Assembly (NCBI RefSeq): GCF_000300235.2 | Contig: NZ_CP004388.1 | Location: 3,001,501-3,065,500, forward strand | Source: Thalassospira xiamenensis M-5 = DSM 17429 | GTDB taxonomy: Bacteria; Pseudomonadota; Alphaproteobacteria; Rhodospirillales; Thalassospiraceae | DNA: 64,000 nucleotides | Direction of reading: 5' to 3' | In this document: one piece after another, positions 28,819-36,949 of the stretch | Numbering within the stretch: position 1 is the first letter of the stretch | Layout: each line of letters begins with the position of its first letter | Translations under genes and position numbers: made by a program | Notes under the pieces: generated by a model | What the model was told of the DNA's origin: nothing | The model's database searches: none | What the model saw: only the letters and a program-made list of their open reading frames with translations

Positions 28819-30845
28819 CCCCCTCTGCCAATCCGAAAACCAAACCCGATACCCCCGCATCCCCTCATGGCGGCAATATCCGAAGCCGTCTTTTCCCCAA
28901 GGGCACGATCTGGATTCTGCTGCTGTTCAGCACGATCTCGCTTTGCATTGCCTTGGTCGGGATTTCTTGGCGGGCCGCCGAACTGGCGCGTGCTGATCTG
29001 CAAACCGAAATCCGCGAAAAGGCCGAAATCGAAGCCCGGGTTCTTGGCGAAAAAATCGAAAATGCCCTGCGGCTCGGCATTCCGCTCCGCGAGATTGTCG
29101 GCTTCGAAGCCGTCGTCTATCAGCTTCGCGATGGCGACCCCGATCTGGTTTTTGCCGCCATCACCGACATGGGGGGCGACATCCTGCATGCGGGCGGCCT
29201 GCCATCGGATGAAATCGCCACCGCCTTAACGGCCCCGTCGGGCAACGATACCGCCTATATCGTGACCCGCCTCAACCTGCCCCGCGCCGAAGAGCATGAC
29301 GATATCGAGGTGGTCCTTGGTCATGCCCGTGCCGCCCTGATGCGCCCGGTTACTGATAACCTTTATGACATTGCGATCATTTTCATCATAACCCTCGCCT
29401 TATCATTTGAACTGATGTTGCTGGTGTTAACCGTCAATGTCGCCCTGCCAGTAAGGGTTGCGCGCAAGGTTCTCGGCAATGTGCGCGACCGCAAATTCAC
29501 CCTGCTGCATGGCCAAAGCACCCATGACGAAATCGGCCAGTTCATGGAACGCATCAATTCCCTGATCAACACCACTGCCAAAAAGGTCGGCACACATCCC
29601 CAACGCGAACGGGAGGTAAAGCTGATCGGGGTTCGCATGCTGGCCTTCATGTTTGTCCTGGCCGAAGAACTGGCCCGTCCGATCATGCCGGCCTTCTTTA
29701 GCCAAGTGACATCCCACAGCATCGACGGGCAGCTTGGCGCAGGCGTGGTCATGGCGGTGCATCTTCTGATGGTTGCCCTTGCCATGCCGATCTGCAGCCT
29801 GTTTCAGGAACAGGTCGGGTCACTGCGCATGTATCTGTGTGGCGCATTTCTGGCGACACTTGGTCTGATCGGTACCGCCTTTGCCGTTGGCATCTGGGAT
29901 CTTGTACTGTGGCGCGCATTATCGGGGATCGGTTACGCCACCACCTTTGTCGCCTGTCAATCCTATGTCCTTGATGCCACCAATGACAGCAACCGCACAC
30001 AGGGAACCGCCATGATGGTCAGCGGCATCATGCTGGCTGATATCTGCGGCCCGGCGATTGGCGGGATTGTTGCTGGCCATTTCGGGCCGGACATGACCTT
30101 TATCGCCGGTGCGACCATTGCGTTTCTGGCCGTCCTTCTGGCCTTCTTCCTGATGGATAATATGGTGCGTGGCAAAACCCCACCGCCGGTCCCGACCAGG
30201 GCCGCCCTTCGTGCCATGCTCGGCAATCGCCGTTTGCAGGTGCTGATCCTGTTTGCCGCCATTCCCGCCAAACTGATCCTCAGCGGCTTTTTATATTACC
30301 TGACCCCGATGATCTTGCTGCAATCGGGTGCGACCACGGCTGAAACCGGGCGGGTGATCATGCTTTACGGGCTGGTCGCGATCCTGACCGGCTGGGCCGC
30401 GGCAAAATGGACCGACAAAAGCCAGAACGAAACCCGCGCGGTCGGCATTGGCGGTGGCTTGACCGCCGCCGGACTGTTGCTGGCGGGCTGGCTTCCCGAA
30501 TATGCCCTGTTTGCGGTTGCCGTCGCCTTGCTAGGCCTCGCACAGGCAACCTCAATCCCGGCACAGCTTTCCGCCAGCCTGAAACTCAGCAAGGATTTCA
30601 CCAAGGATCACGGCACCGGCCCGGTCCTTGCGGTCCTGCGTCTGGCAGAACGTCTGGGCGGGGCGGCAGGTCCGCTGCTGGCCGCCGGTCTGACCCTTCT
30701 GGTCGGAACAACGCAGGCCGTCCTGATTTTCGGGGTTTTTGCCGCCGTTTCGGTTCTGTGCTTTGAACTTCTGATCGGTCATGTGCCGCCAGAACAAAAG
30801 GGCGAACAAAAAAGCGAACAAAAAGCACAAGGAGGGACGAAATGA
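28815..30845 (+). CDS. Sensor-HAMP-MFS fusion transporter
   Basis: 676 residues. The N-terminus looks like a signalling receptor: helix about 31-52, periplasmic domain about 53-180, second helix about 184-208. A HAMP-like cytoplasmic linker follows at about 209-262 (LPVRVARKVLG, THDEIGQFMERINSLI). A complete major facilitator superfamily domain of about 12 helices then runs from about 275 to 655; its features include ALSGIGYATTFVACQSYVLD and, in the sixth segment region, DICGPAIGGIVAGHFGP. The fusion implies that periplasmic ligand binding or signalling gates a secondary transporter. Start overlaps the upstream stop by ATGA and its own stop overlaps a periplasmic binding protein gene in the same way, so all are translationally coupled. 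Substrate unknown. Confidence 0.8.
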   Translation: MTPSANPKTKPDTPASPHGGNIRSRLFPKGTIWILLLFSTISLCIALVGISWRAAELARADLQTEIREKAEIEARVLGEKIENALRLGIPLREIVGFEAVVYQLRDGDPDLVFAAITDMGGDILHAGGLPSDEIATALTAPSGNDTAYIVTRLNLPRAEEHDDIEVVLGHARAALMRPVTDNLYDIAIIFIITLALSFELMLLVLTVNVALPVRVARKVLGNVRDRKFTLLHGQSTHDEIGQFMERINSLINTTAKKVGTHPQREREVKLIGVRMLAFMFVLAEELARPIMPAFFSQVTSHSIDGQLGAGVVMAVHLLMVALAMPICSLFQEQVGSLRMYLCGAFLATLGLIGTAFAVGIWDLVLWRALSGIGYATTFVACQSYVLDATNDSNRTQGTAMMVSGIMLADICGPAIGGIVAGHFGPDMTFIAGATIAFLAVLLAFFLMDNMVRGKTPPPVPTRAALRAMLGNRRLQVLILFAAIPAKLILSGFLYYLTPMILLQSGATTAETGRVIMLYGLVAILTGWAAAKWTDKSQNETRAVGIGGGLTAAGLLLAGWLPEYALFAVAVALLGLAQATSIPAQLSASLKLSKDFTKDHGTGPVLAVLRLAERLGGAAGPLLAAGLTLLVGTTQAVLIFGVFAAVSVLCFELLIGHVPPEQKGEQKSEQKAQGGTK

Positions 30846-31867
30846 CATTCCCCCGTCCCCCGGCTTTTCGTCTGCTTGGCATTCTTGCGGTCTTGATCGT
30901 CGCACTCAGCGCGACGTTATTGCCAACGGCATATGCGCAATCATCAAAGGCCCCGCTTAAAATCGCCATGATCCTTTGGCGGGGTGAAACCAATGTCGAA
31001 CAGGGATTTCGCGCCTATTTCGACGAAAACAACATCCCCGTCGATCTGACCATTCATGACGTTGCGCGTGATCTGTCGCGCGTGCCCGCCATCATCGATC
31101 AGATCCGTAAAGACCCGCCCGATCTGGTTTACACATGGGGCACCGGGATCACATCTTCTGTCGTCGGCAAATATGATGCCGTCGATCCGGCGAAAAACAT
31201 CACCGATCTTCCGGTGGTCTATGTGATGGTTTCATCGCCGTGGAAAACCGGTATTGCCGCGCCGGCGGGCCAAAGCCGCCCCAATGTCACCGGGGCAACC
31301 CACATCGCCCCGCTTGCCGCCCAGATCAATGCCATCCGCGCCTATCGCCCGATGGATAAACTCGGCGTGGTCTATAACAGCCGCGAAGACAATTCCGTTT
31401 CCAACGTCGCCGATCTGACCGAACTGGGCCGCGAAATGGGGTTTGACGTTCTGGCCGCCCCCCTTGGCACCGACGACGAACCATCACCCGATGACATCGC
31501 CCCCGCCGTTGCCGAACTGGCACGCAAGGGGGCCGATATCCTGTATATCGGGCCGGATAACTTCATCGGCAATTATCGCGATACCCTGACCGATGCCGGT
31601 TTTGCCAACGGGCTTGCCGCCTTTAGCGCGACCGAACTTGAAGTCCGCGATGGTCACGCCATGCTGGGCCTTGTCAGCCGCTATGAACTTGTCGGCCGTC
31701 TCGCCGCCAGCAAGGTCGAACAAATTCTGATCGGTGGCATATCACCCGCCGATATCCCGGTCGAAACGCTTGACCGGTTTTCCTATCTGATCCGGCTGTC
31801 ATCGGCGCGCAAACTGAAACTCTATCCGCCGCTGTCGCTGCTGGATTACGCGGAGGTCATCGAATGA
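30842..31867 (+). CDS. ABC-type periplasmic substrate-binding protein (ABC_sub_bind/DUF534 family)
   Basis: 341 residues with an N-terminal hydrophobic signal segment (about 10-30, ending ATLLPTAYAQ). The mature part resembles the periplasmic binding family that includes TrpX-like proteins: KIAMILWRGETNVEQGF, a DLVYTWGTG block, PVVYVMVSSP, and GVVYNSREDNSVSNVADL in the hinge region. No ABC permease or ATPase gene is near; the partners by ATGA overlap are the kinase-less sensor and the sensor-HAMP-MFS fusion upstream and an acetyltransferase downstream. It may deliver a ligand to those periplasmic sensory domains rather than to an ABC importer, which is inference. Confidence 0.82.
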   Translation: MTFPRPPAFRLLGILAVLIVALSATLLPTAYAQSSKAPLKIAMILWRGETNVEQGFRAYFDENNIPVDLTIHDVARDLSRVPAIIDQIRKDPPDLVYTWGTGITSSVVGKYDAVDPAKNITDLPVVYVMVSSPWKTGIAAPAGQSRPNVTGATHIAPLAAQINAIRAYRPMDKLGVVYNSREDNSVSNVADLTELGREMGFDVLAAPLGTDDEPSPDDIAPAVAELARKGADILYIGPDNFIGNYRDTLTDAGFANGLAAFSATELEVRDGHAMLGLVSRYELVGRLAASKVEQILIGGISPADIPVETLDRFSYLIRLSSARKLKLYPPLSLLDYAEVIE

Positions 31868-32535
31868 CCCAACTGACCCGGCTTGATCCATCCCATCTTC
31901 CGGCTATCATCACCCTGCATCACAGGGTAATTGCGGACCTTCCGCCGGGCAATGCCGCCAGCGAAACCGATCAGTTCTTTGCCGATCATCTGGATGCCTG
32001 CGGGCAGATTTTTGGGGCCTTTGACGGGGACCGTCTGATGGCCTATTGCGTGCTGGGGTTACCGCGCGAAACCGATCCGAATTTCGGCACCGACCATCAC
32101 CTTCCCCCCGATCAGCTGGGCAAGGTCGCCCATATCGACGGGGTCGCGGTTGATCCGCAATGGCGCGGACAGGGGTGGCAACGCCGGATGGTCGAACACC
32201 GCATCGAAATCGCCCGGAAATGCGGGCGCACCATCGCGCTAAGCACCGTCGCCCCAACCAATTTCCCAAGCCTGATCAGCACGGTCTCAACCGGCCATGC
32301 CATTCATGGATTGATCGCGAAATTTGGCGGGAACCGTTTTCTGCTGCGCCGGGATATCGGCCCCGATCAGGATGCAAAATTCCCGTCCGCACCCGATCGC
32401 GCAATCTGGTGCGCCAGTGACGATCTTGCGACCTGCCGGAAATTGCTCGATGACGGGTTGATCGGCCTGTTTTGCCAATCATCACCCCATGGCACGGCAC
32501 CGCGCATCGGCTGGGTTCCGGCCATACCCGCTTAA
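31864..32535 (+). CDS. GNAT-family N-acetyltransferase
   Basis: 223 residues. The acetyl-CoA-binding motif of GNAT enzymes is seen as VDPQWRGQGWQRRMVEHRI at about 96-114, preceded by the beta-strand HIDGVAV. Start overlaps the binding-protein gene by ATGA, making this the last gene of a four-gene operon; it ends 9 bases from the convergent TAXI-receptor gene. The acceptor substrate cannot be told. Being coupled to a sensor-transporter set, it may modify the transported compound, for example as a detoxification step. Confidence 0.8.
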   Translation: MTQLTRLDPSHLPAIITLHHRVIADLPPGNAASETDQFFADHLDACGQIFGAFDGDRLMAYCVLGLPRETDPNFGTDHHLPPDQLGKVAHIDGVAVDPQWRGQGWQRRMVEHRIEIARKCGRTIALSTVAPTNFPSLISTVSTGHAIHGLIAKFGGNRFLLRRDIGPDQDAKFPSAPDRAIWCASDDLATCRKLLDDGLIGLFCQSSPHGTAPRIGWVPAIPA

Positions 32536-32544
32536 TAACGCGGC

Positions 32545-33810
32545 TTATTGCTGATAACTGTAATTCCACTTGCTCGGCCCTTTCGGGTCGGCCTGCTGAT
32601 AATAGGGTTGCCAGTCGCAGGCATGCGCATCGGTTTCCCAATAACATGCCGCCCCCTTATGGAACGGCAGGAAATTGCCCTTTTCATACATATCGTCGGC
32701 AACCACGCTTCGGAATGTCGGATACATTTCCTTCATCCGGTCGATATTTTCATGAACGATCCGCGTGATCCAGTACACCACATACGGATCGGCCGGTTCA
32801 TAGGCGATAAGGGATGCCTTGAACCCATAGGATGCAATCGCTTCTTCCTGCGCACTATATGTCTTTGCTGGCAAAACCTGATTAAAGAAATACTGGTTTG
32901 CCCGCACCATCTCATCGGTCAAGGGGCCGCCCATGCCGACAACCCGCGCCCCGCAGCCAAGCGTATCTTCAATCAGCGTCGCCGGATGCCCGATCCACAG
33001 ACCGAACGCATCAATATAATTCTCGCAGATGCCAAGTTCGTTATAATCCTGCGCAACATTGTAAACGGTATCAAGATCCTCAAGCGTGATATCGTACCGC
33101 GACAGAAGCTCAAGCCACAATTCCCGCGATGCCGACCCTTCCGGCCCGATATTGATGCGTTTGCCGCGCAGATCGCCAACCGATTCAATGCCGGAATCAT
33201 TGCGCACCACCAGCAACCCCATTTCATCATGCAGCGACATCACCGACCGCGCACCGGGGATCGGCGCAATGCCTTTCTGCGCCTCCCAGTTATTGTTCGA
33301 CTGCACAATGGCAAGCTGCACCCGTCCTTCCTTCATCAGACGGATATTGCTGCCGACACCCTGGGATCGCAACGGCACGCAATGCACGCGATGGCGCTCA
33401 AAGGTACGGCTCATCATCTCGCAAATCTGGGCTGCAACCTTGAAATACACGCCACTCGTGCTGCCGCTGTAAATCGCCGCGTAATAGGATCGTTCGGTCT
33501 GGCCATCACCGGCAATCACATCGGTGTTGCTCAACACCGCCAGACTTTCCGGGTCGGTTGTCCGGCGACGATATTGCGACAACGGAATGGCATCGGGCTT
33601 GTAAATCAGGCCATCAATCAGGTCCGGGTTGGATTTTGCCGGGTCGATGATTGCATCGTCATATGTGTCGACATCGATATCAGGCAGGACGTCAACCGGC
33701 GACATATCGGCACTTGCATCCTCGGCAACGGTGCCACTTTGCTGCGCATACGCACCCGCCGCCCCCGCCGACAGCAGAACTGCCAGCATACCGGTCGCAA
33801 TCATTCTCAT
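32545..33810 (-). CDS. TAXI-family TRAP solute receptor (orphan)
   Basis: 421 residues from the start at 33810, chosen because it places a normal signal peptide (MRMIATGMLAVLLSAG, cut near AYA) at the N-terminus; the open frame runs 63 bases further upstream. An acidic segment of about 85 residues (rich in Asp, Pro and Ser) precedes the receptor fold, which carries the TAXI hallmarks YSGSTSGVYFKVA and LRSQGVGSNIRLMKEGRVQLAIVQSN, then GKRINIGPEGSASR. TAXI receptors bind small carboxylates or similar solutes and hand them to a fused DctQM permease. No permease gene is present on either side, so the partner must be elsewhere or the protein is a sensor component. Confidence 0.85.
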   Translation of the reverse strand: MRMIATGMLAVLLSAGAAGAYAQQSGTVAEDASADMSPVDVLPDIDVDTYDDAIIDPAKSNPDLIDGLIYKPDAIPLSQYRRRTTDPESLAVLSNTDVIAGDGQTERSYYAAIYSGSTSGVYFKVAAQICEMMSRTFERHRVHCVPLRSQGVGSNIRLMKEGRVQLAIVQSNNNWEAQKGIAPIPGARSVMSLHDEMGLLVVRNDSGIESVGDLRGKRINIGPEGSASRELWLELLSRYDITLEDLDTVYNVAQDYNELGICENYIDAFGLWIGHPATLIEDTLGCGARVVGMGGPLTDEMVRANQYFFNQVLPAKTYSAQEEAIASYGFKASLIAYEPADPYVVYWITRIVHENIDRMKEMYPTFRSVVADDMYEKGNFLPFHKGAACYWETDAHACDWQPYYQQADPKGPSKWNYSYQQ

Positions 33811-33946
33811 GCCGATCTCAAAACGCAAAACCGTCCACTCATCGTTTGTGATGAACCAATCCTCGCATCCCAACGGCCATCCTAAAGGATCGCCCGGAAG
33901 CCCGTCGAGAGCGAAGATGAATTAATACCCTTATTCTCAGCGATTT

Positions 33947-34000
33947 AACACAATCGTCTTCACCACGATCCTCACCGATCGTCGATATTCAGATTGTGTT
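33947..34000. promoter_or_regulatory. Co-centred nested inverted repeat between divergent genes
   Basis: Outer arms AACACAATC (33947-33955) and GATTGTGTT (33992-34000) are a perfect 9-base inverted repeat. Inner arms ACGATC (33965-33970) and GATCGT (33977-33982) are a perfect 6-base repeat. Both share the same centre at 33973.5. The element lies 82 bases upstream of the ammonia-lyase gene and 137 bases upstream of the TAXI-receptor gene. It could be an operator for a dimeric or tetrameric regulator of one or both, or a hairpin in a leader RNA. Confidence 0.5.
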
Positions 34001-34081
34001 TGACGCAACATCATACGCCCCTCATAAACCAGAAGACCATATAACAGAAAACCGGACCACGGCCAGATTTCGGAGAAGACG

Positions 34082-35164
34082 ATGACGTCCATCATCGCCC
34101 TTGATCCCGGGCGCAACGATATTTATCAGGCGTTCGACCTGATATCCTCCTGGCCGGAATACCGCCAAAGCCCCCTGATCCGCGCCACCGGTCTTGCCCG
34201 CGAACTCGGTCTTGGCACTGTCTGGATCAAGGATGAAAGCAAACGGTTCGGTCTGGGCGGGGTCAAGGCACTTGGCGCTCCCTATGGCCTGAAACAGCAG
34301 CTTTTGAAACGCGGCCTCATCCCCGGAAGCCCCCAATGTGCGGACTATACCGCCGTTGCCGCAACCGATGGCAATCACGGCCTTGCCGTGGCATGGGCGG
34401 CCCAAAAATTCGGCTGTCATGCGCGGATCTATGTCGGAACCGAGGTCGATCAGGCCCGCATTGCCCGCATCACCGATAACGGGGCTGAAATCGTCCGGGT
34501 GGATGGCACCTATGACGATGCGGTCCTTGCCGCCGAAAATGCCGCACAATCGCCCGACGTGCTTCTGATCACCGATACCGATTATGGCCATGCACTCGAC
34601 GTTACCCGCGACATCATGGCGGGTTATGCGGTTCTCGGCATCGAATGCGCCCGCCAGCTTCGGGCTGAAAACATCACCCCCGATCATGTTTTCCTGCAAT
34701 GCGGCGTTGGCGGCATGGCAGCAGGTTGCGCCATCGGGCTCTGGCATGAAAGCGGTCAAAAACCGAATGTCTGCACGGTGGAGGCAACAAACGCCGCCTG
34801 CCTTCAGGCAAGCCTTTCAACCGGCGAACTGACATCGGTTCCGGGCAAGCTCCTGACCCGCATGATCGGACTGTCCTGTGGCAAACCGAGTCTCCCGGCG
34901 TTTGAAATCCTGCGCGAAGTATCCACCCACAGCATCGCGATTGATGATGACGTAGCGCTTCTGGTCCAAAACACGCTTTCCGCCGGGATCAATGGCGACG
35001 CCCCGCTTGAAACATGGGATACCGGCATTGCAGGCATCGCCGGGCTTTGGCATGTCGCCAAAAACCACGACCTTCGCGCCCGTTTTGGCCTGAATGCCCA
35101 AAGCAACGTGCTTGTGATCAACAGCGAAGGCCCCATTCCATTGCCATACCGCGCAAATATCTGA
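34082..35164 (+). CDS. dpaL: Diaminopropionate ammonia-lyase-like PLP enzyme
   Basis: 360 residues, fold type II PLP enzyme. The cofactor lysine is expected in FGLGGVKALGAPYG (about 57-70), and the phosphate-binding block is ATDGNHGLAVAWAA (about 97-110). Later blocks are QCGVGGMAAG (about 204-213) and INGDAPLETWDTGIAG. These follow the diaminopropionate ammonia-lyase (DpaL/YgeX) pattern; that enzyme splits 2,3-diaminopropionate to pyruvate and two ammonia. Length is slightly shorter than the roughly 400 residues of the enteric enzyme. It stands 133 bases before two peptide-exporter genes on the same strand. It could degrade a non-protein amino acid or, less likely, serve peptide precursor supply. 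Serine/threonine ammonia-lyase activity is the main alternative. Confidence 0.75.
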   Translation: MTSIIALDPGRNDIYQAFDLISSWPEYRQSPLIRATGLARELGLGTVWIKDESKRFGLGGVKALGAPYGLKQQLLKRGLIPGSPQCADYTAVAATDGNHGLAVAWAAQKFGCHARIYVGTEVDQARIARITDNGAEIVRVDGTYDDAVLAAENAAQSPDVLLITDTDYGHALDVTRDIMAGYAVLGIECARQLRAENITPDHVFLQCGVGGMAAGCAIGLWHESGQKPNVCTVEATNAACLQASLSTGELTSVPGKLLTRMIGLSCGKPSLPAFEILREVSTHSIAIDDDVALLVQNTLSAGINGDAPLETWDTGIAGIAGLWHVAKNHDLRARFGLNAQSNVLVINSEGPIPLPYRANI

Positions 35165-35297
35165 ATTCTTTCGACGCGAAAAAGGCTTTCCGTTATGCCA
35201 CCAACTGGACAGCGACTGGACAGCCCTGCCGGGCATCGGTACAGTCGCGCCAGACCGTGCAAATGCCCACGTCGGGTTCTATGGGGACTGCAAACAG

Positions 35298-36947
35298 ATG
35301 AAATTGCTCGAACTGTTGTCTTGGGGGGATAACAGACTGATGGCCCGGCTTGCCTTTGCCGGTGCGCTATCGGGTGCGGGCAGTGCGGTCCTGCTGGGTC
35401 TGGTCAATACCGCCGCCGAAGGCATTGCCGATAACGGTGTCGATCAGGTCGACTGGCTTCTGGCCGGCGGCTTCATCGCCCTTGCCGTGGTCTATTTCCT
35501 GGCCGAGGTTTTCCTTCTTGCCAACATCTCGACCCAGATCGAACAGGGCATCGACAAGGTCCGGCGAAAACTGCTGGGTCAGATCGCCCATGCCGACTTT
35601 TCCCGGCTAGAAACCTTTGGTCAGGCCCGCCTGTTTGACAGCATCACCCAAAGCACTCAGGTCATTTCGCAAAACTCGCACATGATCGGCATGTCGTTCC
35701 GATCCCTTCTGCTGGTCGTTGCGGTGATGATCTATGTCTTCTGGCTGTCCACGCTGGCCTTTTTCCTGATCGTGATGGTGATCGGGGCCGGAATTATCAT
35801 TTACCTGCAGATGGGCAAACAGCTCGGCATGTGGTTTGGCAAACTCCATCTCGCCGAAACCAGCCTGTTTGGCAAGGTCGCCGATCTGTTTTCGGGTATC
35901 CGCGAAGTTCGCATGTGGTCATCGCGCAGCAGCACCCTTTTCAATGCCTTTTCGGAAAACTCGCTGACAAAGGAACAGATAACGGCAGAAACCCACAGCC
36001 TGATGTTCCGTCAGATGATCATGGGCATGACCGCCTTTTATGTCCTGCTTGCGGTGATCGTCTTTATCGTGCCGGTCTATACCGATAATTTCGGCTCCAC
36101 GGTTTCCAAGGTCAGCACCGCCGTCCTGTTCATGATCGGCCCGATCAGCACCGTGGTGCAGGCAATGGCGGTTCTGGGGGCGGCCGAACAGGCCGCCGCG
36201 CGCATGGTAACCCTGTCACAGGATCTGGACGAAATTGCCGAACCGATTGACGAAAACGGCACAAAGCTGCCCGATACATTTTCAAACATCGCGTTTGATG
36301 ATGTTTGCTTTACCTATCCCAACCGCGACCCGCGCCACGGCTTTGTTCTTGGCCCGATCAGCCTTTCGGTAAAAAAGGGCGAACTGATTTTCATCACCGG
36401 CGGCAACGGGGCGGGCAAATCCACCCTGATCAAGCTTCTGACAGCCCTTTATCGCCCGGTATCGGGTGCCATCCGGTTTGACGATATCCAGCTTGGCGCG
36501 CAAAATATCGCGTCCTTCCGCGATAAAATCGCCACCGTGTTTTCCGATTTCCACCTGTTTTCCGAACTGCACGGATCGGCCGAAATTGCCCCCGAAGAAG
36601 CAGATTACTGGCTCAACCTGTTTGAACTGTCCCATGTGACGGGTATTCGCGACGGCAAATTTGTTTCCATCGCCCTGTCTGCCGGGCAACGCAAACGTCT
36701 TGGCCTGATCACCGCCATTCTCGAACATCGCCCGATCCTTGTTCTTGATGAATGGGCCGCTGATCAGGACCCCTATTTCCGTAAAAAATTCTATTACGAA
36801 ATCCTGCCACAGATCAAAGCACGCGGCATAACCATCATCGCGGTCACCCATGACGATCATTATTTCGATGCTGCCGACCGCCGCCTGCATCTCGAAGCCG
36901 GCACCCTGCACGAACTTGACCGCAACGACCCGCGTGGAAGGATCTGA
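35298..36947 (+). CDS. SyrD/PvdE-type cyclic peptide ABC exporter, half-transporter 1
   Basis: 549 residues. Membrane domain of about six helices (1-300), then an ATP-binding domain with Walker A GGNGAGKST (about 370-378), signature LSAGQRKRLGL, Walker B ILVLDEWAADQDP, and the switch His in VTHDD. The sequence DEWAADQDPYFRKKFYYE is typical of the cyclic-peptide exporter family (SyrD, PvdE), which move NRPS products or precursors across the inner membrane. The stop is followed after 2 bases by a second gene of the same family, so a heterodimer is likely. Candidate cargo is the lipopeptide made by the 0-24 kb genes. Before the start an 11-base tandem repeat (ACTGGACAGC units at 35204 and 35215) lies in the spacer. 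Confidence 0.9.
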   Translation: MKLLELLSWGDNRLMARLAFAGALSGAGSAVLLGLVNTAAEGIADNGVDQVDWLLAGGFIALAVVYFLAEVFLLANISTQIEQGIDKVRRKLLGQIAHADFSRLETFGQARLFDSITQSTQVISQNSHMIGMSFRSLLLVVAVMIYVFWLSTLAFFLIVMVIGAGIIIYLQMGKQLGMWFGKLHLAETSLFGKVADLFSGIREVRMWSSRSSTLFNAFSENSLTKEQITAETHSLMFRQMIMGMTAFYVLLAVIVFIVPVYTDNFGSTVSKVSTAVLFMIGPISTVVQAMAVLGAAEQAAARMVTLSQDLDEIAEPIDENGTKLPDTFSNIAFDDVCFTYPNRDPRHGFVLGPISLSVKKGELIFITGGNGAGKSTLIKLLTALYRPVSGAIRFDDIQLGAQNIASFRDKIATVFSDFHLFSELHGSAEIAPEEADYWLNLFELSHVTGIRDGKFVSIALSAGQRKRLGLITAILEHRPILVLDEWAADQDPYFRKKFYYEILPQIKARGITIIAVTHDDHYFDAADRRLHLEAGTLHELDRNDPRGRI

Positions 36948-36949
36948 TC

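Noticed and set aside
32548-33885. A 445-codon open frame on the plus strand opposite the TAXI receptor
   Set aside because: It is antisense to a gene with a clear signal peptide and family motifs, and its translation is rich in His, Arg and Ile without any domain pattern.
35204-35224. Tandem 11-base repeat before the exporter genes as a regulatory element
   Set aside because: Only two units, no symmetry and no clear relation to a promoter; recorded in the gene entry only.
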